Of a DNA stretch of 64,000 nt, positions 28,722-33,806 are shown one piece after another; positions within the stretch are counted from its first letter, which is position 1; every line of letters starts with the position of its first letter. The position numbers were made by a program, and so were the translations under genes. The DNA is taken from assembly GCA_949152475.1 (NCBI GenBank), contig OX424570.1, positions 20,022,694-20,086,693 of the forward strand. The letters are read 5' to 3'. The notes beneath the pieces are model-generated. The model ran no database searches, was not told where the DNA came from, and was given only the letters and a program-made list of their open reading frames with translations. This stretch comes from Terebella lapidaria. Its lineage: Eukaryota; Annelida; Polychaeta; Terebellida; Terebellidae.

Positions 28722-30871
28722 GACCTCGCTCGAGTAGCAGCCTGGCTACATTCAAATGTTTTCCACGTGCAGCCACGACCAGTGGCTTGATGTCTCCGAG
28801 CTCCAGGTCTGCTCCATGGTCGAGCAGCACCACTGCCATGGTCACGTGACCAACATCACACGCAGCGCACAATGCAGTGACTGATAAATTATTGACACTG
28901 CATTTAGCATCGATATTAGCACCTGTAATCATAACAATAGTTTTGTCATAACATACTAAGTATGTCATATAATATACCTCCTACTCTCGTTATCACAGTA
29001 ATACAGATGAAATGAGATACATGTGGCCATAATAAAATACACAGAATTGCAAGCGACCAATACAGACCAACCTGACTCAATCAAGGCTTGAACTATCAAG
29101 ACCTGGCCCCATGACGAAGCTTCTATCAGAAGTGTGTCACGTTCCATGCTGATGTTCTCACTTTGCTCATTCTGAAAGACATAAGTATGATTTCTTACAT
29201 TTTTTGTCTTTATATTTGGTGTATGTGAGATACAAGGAGACGAAGATGAATCAATCCTATACCGAATGTGCACTTGCGTCCAACAATTATTTCATATGGA
29301 CATTTTTGCAGATCAATGGTAATGAGTCGTCCATGAATCCTCCACCGAAATAAGCCATATGTTTTAATGTTCATGTTGGAAACGTCACATAAATACATAT
29401 CATACTTTAGTAATCCCGAAGAACAAAAACATCTGAACAAAACCAATTGCAATATACCACATCATATATGTAAAATGTTGCTAACCTTATCAAACAGCTG
29501 ATGGATTAAAGCACACTTTGCTCTCATATCTCTCTTCAACTCCAGTTGCTTCTCCGCACAAAGCAGAACAGGTTTCGCCATGGCAAAGACATTGATGAGA
29601 CATCCAGTAATCAATGAATGTGGAATGTGTGATGATTGCAGATTAGCACAAATTGCAAATGTGCCAAGGACCAAGTTTCTGAAATCTTGTTGTGTGTCTC
29701 GGCCTTCTTGGAAGAAAATTGGTTCTTCTAATGATTTCGCAAGCAGTATATGCTTCAGGGCAGCGGCATTCAATGTGATATCTGCTTTCGTGCACTCTCC
29801 CAGTCTGCTTGCATCTTTCCAGGAGAGGAAACAATGAGCGAACCTCATAGATCTATTGAGGTTATCTACTGCTCTCTTCTGCTTAGCAGTTTCGAGTTCT
29901 TGTGCCAACTCAGTTTGAAGAGGTGTTTTGGTTTCGTGATCTGTGTGTGCGCTGTGATAGCTGACTATTTTGCAGAGAGCAAAAGCCATTTTGACCGATG
30001 AGTTGTCTGGTAGAGTGGAGAACAATTTTGCCTCAAGACGAGCTGTTGTCAGGAGCCATCCGTCATTTTTGATATCAGGTACCAAATGAATGTCTGTCTT
30101 CGATATTGCCTTTCGCGGCAGTGCTTGTTGCAAAGGCATCAATCTCGAACGAACATATTCTACCACTCCATCGTCTGCTCTCAGTTTGAAAGCCAATGTG
30201 AAGTCGATCGAAATGTCAATATCGCCTTCAGTCTTTGATAACAATACACCAGGCAATACGTTCACTACGTTTTGTGTCGAGTTTTTCTCTGTTGAGTACC
30301 TGAGCAGTATAGTGACTGCTGGCCCACTGTATCGTACTCCACTGAATTCAGGACTTCTGTAGCCACCATGCTGCACTGCTGCTGAACCAATGTGTGGACA
30401 GTTCCGCACAGCGGTCTCCACTGCATCAGCGAATTGATGAACTACTGACGATGGGAGTAACGTTTCGCCAGCTGTTGTGGAGATCTCGTATGTCTTCCCA
30501 TCAACTGACTTAGTAAACGTGAAATCTTCAGTGATGACATACAAAAAGTCCATCTCTGAACTCCGCCCCACGCGGCACTCGTCGGCGCAGCTTCCGACTG
30601 GCTCCAAGCTGCCTTTCAAGGGGAATGTTCGCAGGACTCTACGATGCGTATCATCTACAACATTCTCCACTTTGCTAATAACAGGATGATCACGGTCGAA
30701 TTTGACCAACCTTTTATGACGTGATTTCAAGTCGCCATGTGCCACGAGAGCACGTGCCATTATCCTCCCCTCCTTGAAATCCTGAGGTGTATATGGCTCA
30801 GAATGTGGCGGACCCATGTCACTGTCGTCACTTCGCAGAGCTGTGTAGAACAATTCTTCTGTTGTTTCCAT
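2284..30871 (-). CDS. cGAS-like receptor fused to a giant ankyrin-repeat exon array (whole gene model)
   Basis: Model of 38 coding exons read from splice borders and reading phase: nucleotidyltransferase exon 29486-30871, linker exon 29072-29171, four 198-nt ankyrin exons, 31 array exons of 189 nt, terminal exon 2284-2444. The first junction is phase 0 and all later ones phase 1; the sum is 8298 nt, an exact 2766 codons (2765 aa plus stop). The enzyme half belongs to the cGAS/Mab-21 family, which makes cyclic dinucleotide or similar second messengers after ligand sensing in the cytosol. Ankyrin repeats are protein-binding solenoids, so the array is plausibly the recognition or scaffold part (inference). 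No exon of the model contains an internal stop. Alternative inclusion of exons is possible. A SAM exon at 44857-45331 may be the true 5' end. It could also be transcribed as several shorter isoforms or split into more than one gene. Confidence 0.75.
2677..4324 (+). mobile_element. Non-autonomous element loaded with 169-bp tandem repeats (family A)
   Basis: The ends are GGGCGGGTTGC at 2677 and its reverse complement at 4314-4324. Just inside the left end is a palindrome (GGTTGCGTGCAACC), then GTCCGTCTGTCTGTCCGTCC, then TTTCTTGTGAACGCG. The body is about nine units of a 169-bp repeat containing GTGACCTTGACC. A 681-bp block (about 2684-3364) is duplicated at about 3365-4045, including the GTCCG motif, so the head of the element sits internally as well. 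The reading frame slips by one base per unit, so it does not encode a repeat protein. It lies in the last intron of the ankyrin gene. Confidence 0.7.
4504..4692 (-). CDS. Array exon 31 (divergent, last ankyrin pair)
   Basis: 189 nt, phase 1-1, acceptor TACCAG and donor GTGAGT. It reads GTDVNAKNKAGLTALCCAC, AHGHHEVAEELVRHGARVD, LGVYKPLTMAALGGHAKTA, ending WLLELG. It keeps LG..KPL like exons 3-5 but has the 30-residue second repeat of the array. It shares little DNA identity with its neighbours, so it was probably not part of recent expansion. Confidence 0.8.
4745..5640. repeat. Segmental duplicate, copy 1 (intron)
   Basis: Sequence from GACGTAATTGTTGGAATAACATG through poly-C, CA/GA microsatellite and TTCAGCTGGCAGGATGAAC recurs at 9662-10345 with internal deletions. 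Its last about 240 bp recur again at 24206-24450. Each copy sits beside an array exon, so the blocks moved together with ankyrin units. Confidence 0.7.
4880..4943. repeat. Poly-C, (CA)n and (GA)n microsatellites
   Basis: Run of C, then CACACA with AAACAC interruptions, then GAGAGAGAGA. The copy near 9830-9850 retains only a short remnant. Confidence 0.8.
5657..5845 (-). CDS. Array exon 30 (A type)
   Basis: EDKHGFTALSYACGRGHLD, MAKELVSRGAEIEKGG, YSALETAATGG, WLLEQG. Confidence 0.8.
6124..6149 (-). pseudogene. Remnant of a duplicated array exon (3' end only)
   Basis: The donor and the last about 26 nt of an exon (TTGTTGGAACAAG|GTGAG in sense) are followed on + by intron sequence. The whole block with the upstream CATTACTTGAGTG repeat recurs intact about 133 bp to the right as part of the 6257-6445 unit, so this is an incomplete local duplication. 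Confidence 0.6.
6257..6445 (-). CDS. Array exon 29 (A type)
   Basis: EDKHGFTALLAACLEGHMD, VANKMVSQVAEIERGG, PALKSAAMGG, WLLEQG. SQVAE replaces the conserved SxGAE turn. Confidence 0.8.
6670..6858 (-). CDS. Array exon 28 (A type)
   Basis: EDKDGITALSSACGRGHMD, VANKLVSQGAKIEKGG, PALKSAAMGG, WLLEQG. Close relative of array exon 12 and of the reversed copy at 19668. Confidence 0.8.
7107..7295 (-). CDS. Array exon 27 (A type)
   Basis: EDKHAFTALLAACLEGHLD, VAKELVSRGAEIERRG, PALKTAAYGGHMQ, WLLEQG. Confidence 0.8.
7542..7730 (-). CDS. Array exon 26 (mixed type)
   Basis: AENKDGFTALSAACQEGHLD, VAKELVSQGTEIEKVGE, LALVSAASEGHVEVVQ, WLLELG. It combines A-type ends with the ELALVSAAS core of B exons. Confidence 0.8.
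7936..7945 (-). pseudogene. Minimal exon remnant
   Basis: A GGAACTCGCAG-type intron block and a donor-like CTTAC|CCAGTT (on +) are followed at once by upstream-intron sequence, with the remaining about 180 nt of the exon missing. The spacing suggests a unit collapsed by deletion. Confidence 0.4.
8088..8276 (-). CDS. Array exon 25 (A-like)
   Basis: VNTENKDGNTAFSVACQGG, VAKLLVSRG, PALERAALGGHMEVVH, WLLGQG. The acceptor is TCTCAAG, weaker in pyrimidines than the other units. Confidence 0.75.
8470..8658 (-). CDS. Array exon 24 (A-like)
   Basis: VNTENKDGNTAFSVACQGG, VAQLLVSQGAETEKGG, PALERAALGGHMEVVQ, WLLGQG. Donor GTGATA and acceptor CTAAAG differ from the array standard. It pairs with array exon 25, 382 bp away. 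Confidence 0.75.
8710..9660. other. Unique intronic insertion between array units
   Basis: No exon or coding region is recognised and there is no match to other parts of the window. GACGACT-like motifs recur (about 9105-9130, 9405-9440), which hints at a degenerate inserted element, but no clean inverted ends were found. Confidence 0.35.
9662..10345. repeat. Segmental duplicate, copy 2 (intron)
   Basis: Matches 4745-5640, shortened by deletions (for example around 9950). It is followed directly by array exon 23, just as copy 1 is followed by array exon 30. Confidence 0.7.
10370..10558 (-). CDS. Array exon 23 (A type)
   Basis: EDKDGVTVLSSACVRGHLD, VAKKLVSRGAKIEKGG, PALKGAARGG, WLLEQG. It belongs to the segmental duplicate of the exon at 5657-5845, sharing the left-hand flank. 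Confidence 0.8.
10861..11049 (-). CDS. Array exon 22 (A type)
   Basis: EDKDGSTALASACLRGHLD, MAKELVSRG, GGYIALKRAAMGGRMQVV, WLLEQG. Its acceptor is intact although the intron just upstream in transcript order carries the 11067-13723 insertion, which ends only 17 bp from the exon. Confidence 0.75.
11411..12300. repeat. 121-bp tandem repeat, about 8 copies
   Basis: CAAGTTGAAATTCAAAG recurs at 11538, 11659, 11779, 11900, 12021, 12142 and 12263, a step of 120-121 bp. It lies inside the family C insertion. Confidence 0.85.
12310..13055. repeat. About 130-135-bp tandem repeat, about 6 copies
   Basis: GTCAATAATAGACTTAACTA with ACCTTGTTGAGC recurs at roughly 130-135-bp steps. One copy carries an extra 33-bp internal duplication near 12850-12885. 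Confidence 0.8.
13313..13660. repeat. 174-bp tandem repeat, two copies plus partial
   Basis: TCACAAGCCATGTGTCTC occurs at about 13313 and 13487. The long open frame through it exists only because 174 is a multiple of three. Confidence 0.8.
13990..14178 (-). CDS. Array exon 21 (A type)
   Basis: EDKDGITALSSACGRGLRD, VAKKLVSQGAEIEKGG, PALKRAARGG, VVRWLLEQG. GLRD replaces the consensus GH[LM]D. A 2.66-kb insertion lies in the intron between this exon and array exon 22. Confidence 0.8.
14503..14691 (-). CDS. Array exon 20 (A type)
   Basis: EDKDGSTALASACLRGHLD, MAKELVSRG, PALKTAATGGHMQ, WLLEQG. First repeat shared with array exon 22. Confidence 0.8.
14939..15127 (-). CDS. Array exon 19 (A type, altered start)
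   Basis: The exon begins CTGCTGACATC, so the split codon becomes GCT and the protein starts AADIN instead of GADVN. It continues VAKDLVSWGAKIEEGG, PALKRAARGG and ends LLELG. Loss of the turn glycine may weaken this repeat. Confidence 0.8.
15373..15561 (-). CDS. Array exon 18 (B type)
   Basis: EDKYGFTALSSACGRGHLD, VAKELLSQGAAIEKGG, KLALVRAASGGYMEVV, RLLLEQG. The KELLSQ segment is intermediate between A (KELVSR) and B (LLSQ). Confidence 0.8.
15862..16050 (-). CDS. Array exon 17 (A type)
   Basis: GADINAEDKDGFTALSEAC, EEGHLDVAKELVSRG, ERGGYPALKTAATGGHMQ, WLLEQG. Confidence 0.8.
16296..16484 (-). CDS. Array exon 16 (B type)
   Basis: EDKDGFTALSAACGRGHMD, VAKVLLSQGAAIEKGG, KLALAWAASGGYMEVV, RLLLEQG. 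Donor GTGCGA. Confidence 0.8.
16734..16922 (-). CDS. Array exon 15 (A type)
   Basis: Same protein as array exon 14. The flanking introns differ from that copy by only a few bases (for example GTTCCAAG versus GTTCGAAG just downstream of the donor). Confidence 0.8.
17172..17360 (-). CDS. Array exon 14 (A type)
   Basis: EDKDGFTALSAACQEGHLG, VARELVSQGAEIERGG, PALKSAARGGHMQ, WLLEQG. The protein is identical to array exon 15, 438 bp away, and the introns are nearly identical too: the most recent duplication in the array. Confidence 0.8.
17642..17830 (-). CDS. Array exon 13 (A type)
   Basis: EDKDGFTALSAACQEGHLD, VAKELVSRGAEIEKGG, PALKTAATGGHVQVVQ, WLLEQG. Confidence 0.8.
18079..18267 (-). CDS. Array exon 12 (A type)
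   Basis: EDKDGITVLSSTCGKGHMD, VANKLVSQGAKIEKGG, PALGSAAWGGHMQ, WLLEKG. Confidence 0.8.
18516..18704 (-). CDS. Array exon 11 (A type)
   Basis: GADINAEDKDGFTALSAAC, HKGHLGVARELV, ERGGNPALKSAAMEGHMQ, WLLEKG. GGN and MEG replace the usual GGY and MGG. Confidence 0.8.
18950..19138 (-). CDS. Array exon 10 (B type)
   Basis: GADINAEDNDGFTALSSAC, GRGHMDVAKFLLSQGAAI, GGELALVRAALGGYMEVV, RLLLEQG. It lies in the loop between the two arms of the inverted duplication. Confidence 0.8.
19259..19419 (+). pseudogene. 5'-truncated array exon copy in reverse orientation (on +)
   Basis: It begins abruptly at GGC TTC ACA GCG (the GFTAL part), lacks the acceptor and first codons, and runs to LLEKG with an intact GTGAG donor at 19420. 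It is nearly identical to array exon 11 read in reverse and marks the left breakpoint of the inverted duplication. Confidence 0.75.
19668..19856 (+). pseudogene. Array exon copy in reverse orientation (complete, on +)
   Basis: A full 189-nt exon with GCTACAG acceptor and GTGAG donor but on the plus strand, reading GADVNAEDKDGITALSSAC, NQLVSQGAKIEKGG and WLLEKG. It lies in the inverted segment and matches array exon 12 closely. In the sense of the host gene it is antisense and cannot contribute protein; no plus-strand gene around it is visible. Confidence 0.75.
20227..20415 (-). CDS. Array exon 9 (A type)
   Basis: GADINAEDKDGFTVLSVAC, EEGHLDVAKELVSRG, PALESAAWGGHMQ, WLLEKG. It is the last exon before the inverted duplication at 19259-20062. 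Confidence 0.8.
20661..20849 (-). CDS. Array exon 8 (B type)
   Basis: EDNDGFTALSSACGRGHMD, GGELALVRAALGGYMEVV, RLLLEQG. Donor GTGTGA. Confidence 0.8.
21145..21333 (-). CDS. Array exon 7 (A type)
   Basis: GADINAEDKDGFTVLSVAC, EEGHLDVAKELVSRG, PALKRAAMGGHMQ, WLLEKG. It is 918 bp from its near-identical counterpart array exon 9. Confidence 0.8.
21579..21767 (-). CDS. Array exon 6 (B type)
   Basis: EDNDGFTALSSACGRGHMD, GGELALVRAASGGYMEVVRL, LLEQG. Forms an A/B dimer with array exon 7. Confidence 0.8.
22064..22252 (-). CDS. Array exon 5 (A type)
   Basis: EDKDGTTTLSVACQKGHLG, PALKRAAMGGHMQ, WLLEKG. Same first repeat as array exon 2 but a different second repeat, consistent with exon-internal recombination or conversion. 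Confidence 0.8.
22500..22688 (-). CDS. Array exon 4 (A type)
   Basis: GADINAEDKDGFTALSEAC, EEGHLGVARELV, ERGGYPALERAAWGGHMQ, WLLEQG. The start is GADIN because the exon-start CpG reads TG on + (GACATC in sense). Confidence 0.8.
22934..23122 (-). CDS. Array exon 3 (B type)
   Basis: EDNDGFTALSSACGRGHMD, LLSQGAAIEKGGELALAWA, then GGYMEVVRLLLEQG. Donor GTGCGA. Confidence 0.8.
23370..23558 (-). CDS. Array exon 2 (A type)
   Basis: EDKDGTTTLSVACQKGHLG, then PALGRAARGGHMHVV and WLLEKG. The TTTLSV segment is shared only with array exon 5, which suggests these two are recent relatives. Confidence 0.8.
23805..23993 (-). CDS. Array exon 1 (A type), two ankyrin repeats
   Basis: Starts GADVNAEDKVGFTALSVAC; middle GHLGVAREMVSRGAEIEKGG; then PALERAAWGGHMQ; ends WLLEQG. 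It is the first array exon in transcript order. The downstream intron begins with the block typical of B units, so this is a hybrid unit. Confidence 0.8.
24206..24445. repeat. Segmental duplicate, copy 3 (partial)
   Basis: Corresponds to about 5388-5625 (GATAAAAGCCACCATTAGC through CATTTTATTAAA). It marks the boundary where the array meets unrelated sequence. Confidence 0.65.
24446..25487. repeat. Fold-back element with 218-bp inverted arms
   Basis: Arms 24446-24663 and 25270-25487 are near-perfect reverse complements, beginning TTCGAGGC(T/G)AAGCCGAG. The centre is a LINE endonuclease fragment, and the right arm itself continues that endonuclease frame (VTQNYMDEFDIFDT). Confidence 0.75.
24778..25322 (+). 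pseudogene. L1/Tx1-like LINE endonuclease fragment
   Basis: The frame opens MDSTGIVTMNVRGLQSKSKR, then GIICIQESHS and ILFNPRCNK, the N-terminal half of an apurinic-type endonuclease (N, then E in QES). After small insertions near 25105-25140 the frame shifts and resumes as IICGGDLNHILNPVPDKQGG, the GDxN motif. No reverse transcriptase follows, so this is a dead fragment. Confidence 0.65.
25488..27827. other. Intronic sequence without recognised genes
   Basis: It contains a short inverted repeat, GTTCATCCATCAGTGAAAC at about 25576-25599 and its complement at about 25727-25751, a poly-G run near 25771, and GGACGGACGGAGGGACGG near 26271. No exon with ankyrin signature was found. In the model this is part of the intron between exon 6 and array exon 1. 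Confidence 0.4.
27828..28025 (-). CDS. Exon 6: two ankyrin repeats (33+33)
   Basis: 198 nt, phase 1-1, acceptor ATTCAG and donor GTGAAT. It reads GASVNTECEVDGKTGTALHF, AREAGHEAVAEMLIDHGADL, then LGDKNLLIETARKGDLQIV and ends MLLERG. The last 15 nt of the exon with its donor are repeated about 27 bp further downstream (near 27801), offering a decoy donor. It is the last exon before a roughly 3.8-kb intron that leads into the 189-nt exon array. Confidence 0.8.
28119..28316 (-). CDS. Exon 5: two ankyrin repeats (33+33)
   Basis: 198 nt, phase 1-1. It reads GANVNVERQPGAESATALW, then SACANGHEAVAKLLIEHGAD and LGNKKPLVTAAENGHLGI, ending LLIDHG. Donor is GTAATA. These repeats match the ankyrin consensus (G-x-TAL-xxA-xxGH-xxVA-xLL-xxGA) better than the array exons do. 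Confidence 0.8.
28413..28610 (-). CDS. Exon 4: two ankyrin repeats (33+33)
   Basis: 198 nt, phase 1-1, acceptor TGTTTCAG and donor GTAATC. It starts GAAVNAESKDDGQIITALC, continues with ASGSVDVAELLVNHEADPE and ELGDIKPLVAAAQEGHLDI, and ends MIVHG. The LGDIKPLV segment in the second repeat is shared with exon 3 and, as LGNKKPLV, with exon 5. Confidence 0.8.
28652..28720. repeat. (ATT)n microsatellite abutting a splice donor
   Basis: About 23 trinucleotide units end four bases from the donor of exon 3, so in sense the intron starts GTCAATAATAATAAT. Confidence 0.9.
28725..28922 (-). CDS. Exon 3: two ankyrin repeats (33+33)
   Basis: 198 nt, phase 1-1. It starts GANIDAKC and contains TALCAACDVGHVTMAVVLL, then HGADLELGDIKPLVVAARG and ends RLLLERG. 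The donor is GTCAAT, a weak site directly followed by an (AAT)n microsatellite (28652-28720), so splicing here may depend on repeat length. Acceptor is GATTACAG. Confidence 0.8.
29072..29171 (-). CDS. Exon 2: linker plus ankyrin half-repeat
   Basis: 100-nt exon, phase 0 in and phase 1 out, bounded by a TTTCAG acceptor and a GTTGGT donor. It reads NEQSENISMERDTLLIEAS then WGQVLIVQALIESG, the second half of an ankyrin repeat. It converts the frame of the enzyme exon to the phase-1 frame used by all following ankyrin exons, so it is the adaptor between the two parts of the protein. Confidence 0.75.
29486..30871 (-). CDS. Exon 1: cGAS/Mab-21-like nucleotidyltransferase domain
   Basis: 462 codons from the ATG at 30871, which has a strong initiation context (A at -3, G at +4). 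The frame is open further upstream to about 30946 without another ATG. Residues G93-S94 followed by E106-x-D108 match the G[GS]...[DE]h[DE]h nucleotidyltransferase signature. D223, in an acidic strand reading DIDISIDFTLAF, sits where the third metal-binding aspartate of cGAS lies. SGPAVT near residue 182 and the segment DGWLLTTARLEAKL are typical of Mab-21 proteins. I see no clear H-C-C-C zinc thumb like that of vertebrate cGAS. The exon ends in phase 0 at a GTTAGC donor (29485). An acceptor-like AG at 30913-30914 or 30916-30917 would join in frame to the upstream SAM exon. Family assignment is firm; enzymatic activity is inference. Confidence 0.85.
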
Positions 30872-31345
30872 GTTTGCGTCATAACAATCTGAAATATCAT
30901 CCAAGCAAATTGCTACTCGGGTACATTCACTACATGTAGTTATATGTCAACGGTCAGTACATCATTGATGTATGTTGCATATTTAGAAACCATTCTGTGT
31001 GCTGAAGCCAGACAATCGTAATATTGTATCTATGTTTTTGTTCCATATAACAATGGTTTTAATTTGGGGTTTACCCATTAGGTTTCTGCTCTTCGGTCTA
31101 ACAGTCATGTGAAAAATGAAATTTCCATTATATACTAAACTACACTCAAATTCAACACAAAACCTCTAATGATTGTTGAGTGAACTTGAAATTTCATATG
31201 TACCCAATTATATCGTCATACTGTACGTCAGTATGCCACTGACCTATGCGAACTTGCAGATAACTGTGACTATGGTGCACTAACTAATAAATTACCAGGG
31301 ATCGGTTGTTTAAAAAAAACGAGCATATCTCGTGTTCGTGAGAGT

Positions 31346-32345
31346 TTGCTAAAGAAAGCTTATCCAATGATACTCATGTGTGCAGTGATGCTAGGAGCCC
31401 AAATTGAGACTGCTCTAGCTGACTCAACTGTGATAAACATTGGTGCCACTAGTCGCAATCCCACTAGTGTAAACCATGCATCCACACAAGAACCTGCTGA
31501 CGTGAACAATGTCCAACAAATCAACAAATCAACAAATCCAGGTGCAGGTGCACCAAGCCCAGGCAAGCTCATCCAAGACCATGACAAGTTTCTGGATCCA
31601 CGACACAGCAATCAAAGAGGTGTGCAAACTGGTATCGCCCAGGTCATGTAGCCTATGACAAACAGTGTCTTGCAAACGGGAGGAAGTGTGGCGCTTGCCA
31701 TAAATTGAACCATTTTGAACCATTCCTCCATTAGATATGTGCAAGAAACCTATAATGATGATGGTCATGATGATGAACCTTACTGTGTATACTGTACATT
31801 CAGTTGTTGACAATGCTCACTGTGTATTTCGTGTTTGCCTAACTATAGATAATGGTTCGCAAGTGATGATAATTCCTGAACAACTGTACACTAGGTACAC
31901 AATAATTCTCCACGTACACATACCGGTTACCTAGAGAAAACTCACCACATATAATAATGGTAAAAATCATGTTTTAGGTATACTGTCAGTGCAAACTGGA
32001 ATCTGTCAGTAATTCCAGTTTGTTGGGAGTTGACCTGTTTCACTCACCAAAACAAAACCAAGATCCAGTTTGTCAAAGATGACATCATTTCCCAGTATCC
32101 CCAAGTGTTCACGGGGTTTGGCGAAATGAAGAAATATGCTCACAAGGAGCATATGCTGCTCACAGTTATCGACTCCTTACTTCCACTAGAATCACCATCT
32201 ATGAGAGACGAGGTCTCCAAGAAGCTTCATTGCTTAGAAGAGCAAGGAATCATCGAGAAGACTGACTCCTCGCCTTGGATCTCTAATTTGATGATCGCTC
32301 GACATAAGACAGGGCAGATTCGACTCGTTCTGCTGTATTGGTCAC
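31346..32345 (+). pseudogene. Decayed Ty3/Gypsy gag-protease-RT fragment
   Basis: Three separate stretches in the order of a Gypsy polyprotein. About 31346-31710 reaches a zinc-knuckle-like CLANGRKCGACHKLNHF. About 31815-31900 reads CLTIDNGSQVMIIPEQLY, protease-like with DNGS instead of DTGS. 32030-32330 reads DIISQYPQVFTGFGEMKKY, then DEVSKKLHCLEEQGIIEKTD and PWISNLMIARHKTGQIRLV, the start of reverse transcriptase. Frameshifts and stops separate them. No LTRs seen. Confidence 0.6.
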
Positions 32346-33278
32346 TGAAACTTACAGTGCTTTTCAAATGTGTTCATTCCATTGTATAGACATTTTGAAT
32401 GTACCTTCAGTTGTAACCCTCAAGATATGTCATGTAAAGCATGTAAACAATAAGTTCTGGTTCAACGAGGGAAAACTGTTGTGTCGCATTATGATTATGA
32501 CATTATGATTCAGTTTACCATAACCGCTAGCGTGATACCATGTTTAATTCATCATATAGGCCCACTGTGACAATGACTGTAACAATGACAATGATTTTAA
32601 TTGTTGAGCTTATGTCATGTAATTGCATTGAAATTTACCAATCTAATGTGCGTTCATTTAGTATATTCGCCATTATATTGGACTATACCGAAAAGAATGA
32701 GATTCGTTGTGCTCTCCAGTGAAATTTAAAGTGAGAACGGGATCAAAACCAAACTGAATTTACAAGCTGAATAATTTGGGGAACAATATTTTTTAAACAA
32801 AGTCGATTTCTCTATTTTCTTATGGAGATTCAACATGGGAAGGCCAAAGCCATGTTCAGGCCTGAACTGGGGCAGAGCTGACTGAACGGCACAGCGTAAC
32901 TTTGATAGGGGCCATCTCAAAATGCCCAAAACACCATAACGCATGTGACAATTCCATACGTTGTGATCAATCTTTGTAATGTTTGTGATCCCCTATATAT
33001 TCATTCATTTGCATGCGAACAAACATTTTTAAACTTCTGGCTGACATTCTTGATACGGGCCCCAAGCCACTATAGCTCATGACTGTTGGCCATGACCATA
33101 ATAGCTCATGACCGGTGAGACATAGCAAATACACCGTCCGAAGATAATTTGGTGATGTATGTGGTGTAGGTATATATCAACGGAAGGCAATGAAGTTTGT
33201 GAAACGAAAGAGCCGAGTATATTTTTTATGGTATTACAAATTATGTCAAATAGCATACAAAAGTCACATGGATGTTGC

Positions 33279-33403
33279 GGCCCAAGTATCATACACTGCG
33301 CCTTGATACTACTCGTCCACTAAATGAATGCCATTTAATCCGTCTGTCACCTTTTTAATCCTTATTGAATATAGAGGAAGGCGCAGTGTATGATACTTGG
33401 GCC
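33279..33403. mobile_element. Palindromic mini-element GGCCCAAGTATCATAC, copy 1
   Basis: The ends GGCCCAAGTATCATACACTG and the reverse complement enclose ACTACTCGTCCACTAAATG and AATCCTTATTGAATATAGAG. Confidence 0.75.
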
Positions 33404-33432
33404 GATGTTGCTATGGGCAGAGAACTCTTTCC

Positions 33433-33554
33433 GGCCCAAGTACCGTACACTGCTCCTAATACTACTCGTCCACTGAAAACATACCATTTAATCCGTCTCG
33501 CACATTTTTAATCCTTATTGAATATAGAGGAAGGCGCAGGATGATACTTGGGCC
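33433..33554. mobile_element. Palindromic mini-element, copy 2
   Basis: Same family; the left end reads GGCCCAAGTACCGTACACTG and part of the right end is deleted (GGCGCAGGATGATACTTGGG). Confidence 0.7.
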
Positions 33555-33767
33555 CTCTTGGCTAGAGTAAGGTGCGGTATTCGACTTTCACCATGGTGAT
33601 CTAACCCCCCTCATTGGTTAGATAGGCCCCGAGCACCAACTCAAATATACTATAGCTCACTAATGTGCTCATACCGCACCTTAAACCTTGGCTATGGGTC
33701 GTGAGTCTGGTCAGACATCTCGAAATGATCAATCATGACAAACCTCATTCAGTACATGCAACGGCTG

Positions 33768-33772
33768 TTCAT

Positions 33773-33803
<31 letters not shown>

Positions 33804-33806
33804 TTT
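33768..33806. repeat. (ATTT)n tail of the LINE
   Basis: Tetranucleotide run at the LINE 3' end, at the junction with the interrupted element sequence ACGGCTGTTC. Confidence 0.85.

Noticed and set aside
29643-30689. Other open frames within the cGAS-like exon
   Set aside because: They lie in other phases of a long exon whose minus-strand frame carries the family motifs.
31360-31813. Minus-strand open frames over the Gypsy fragment
   Set aside because: The plus strand shows zinc knuckle, protease and RT motifs in the right order.
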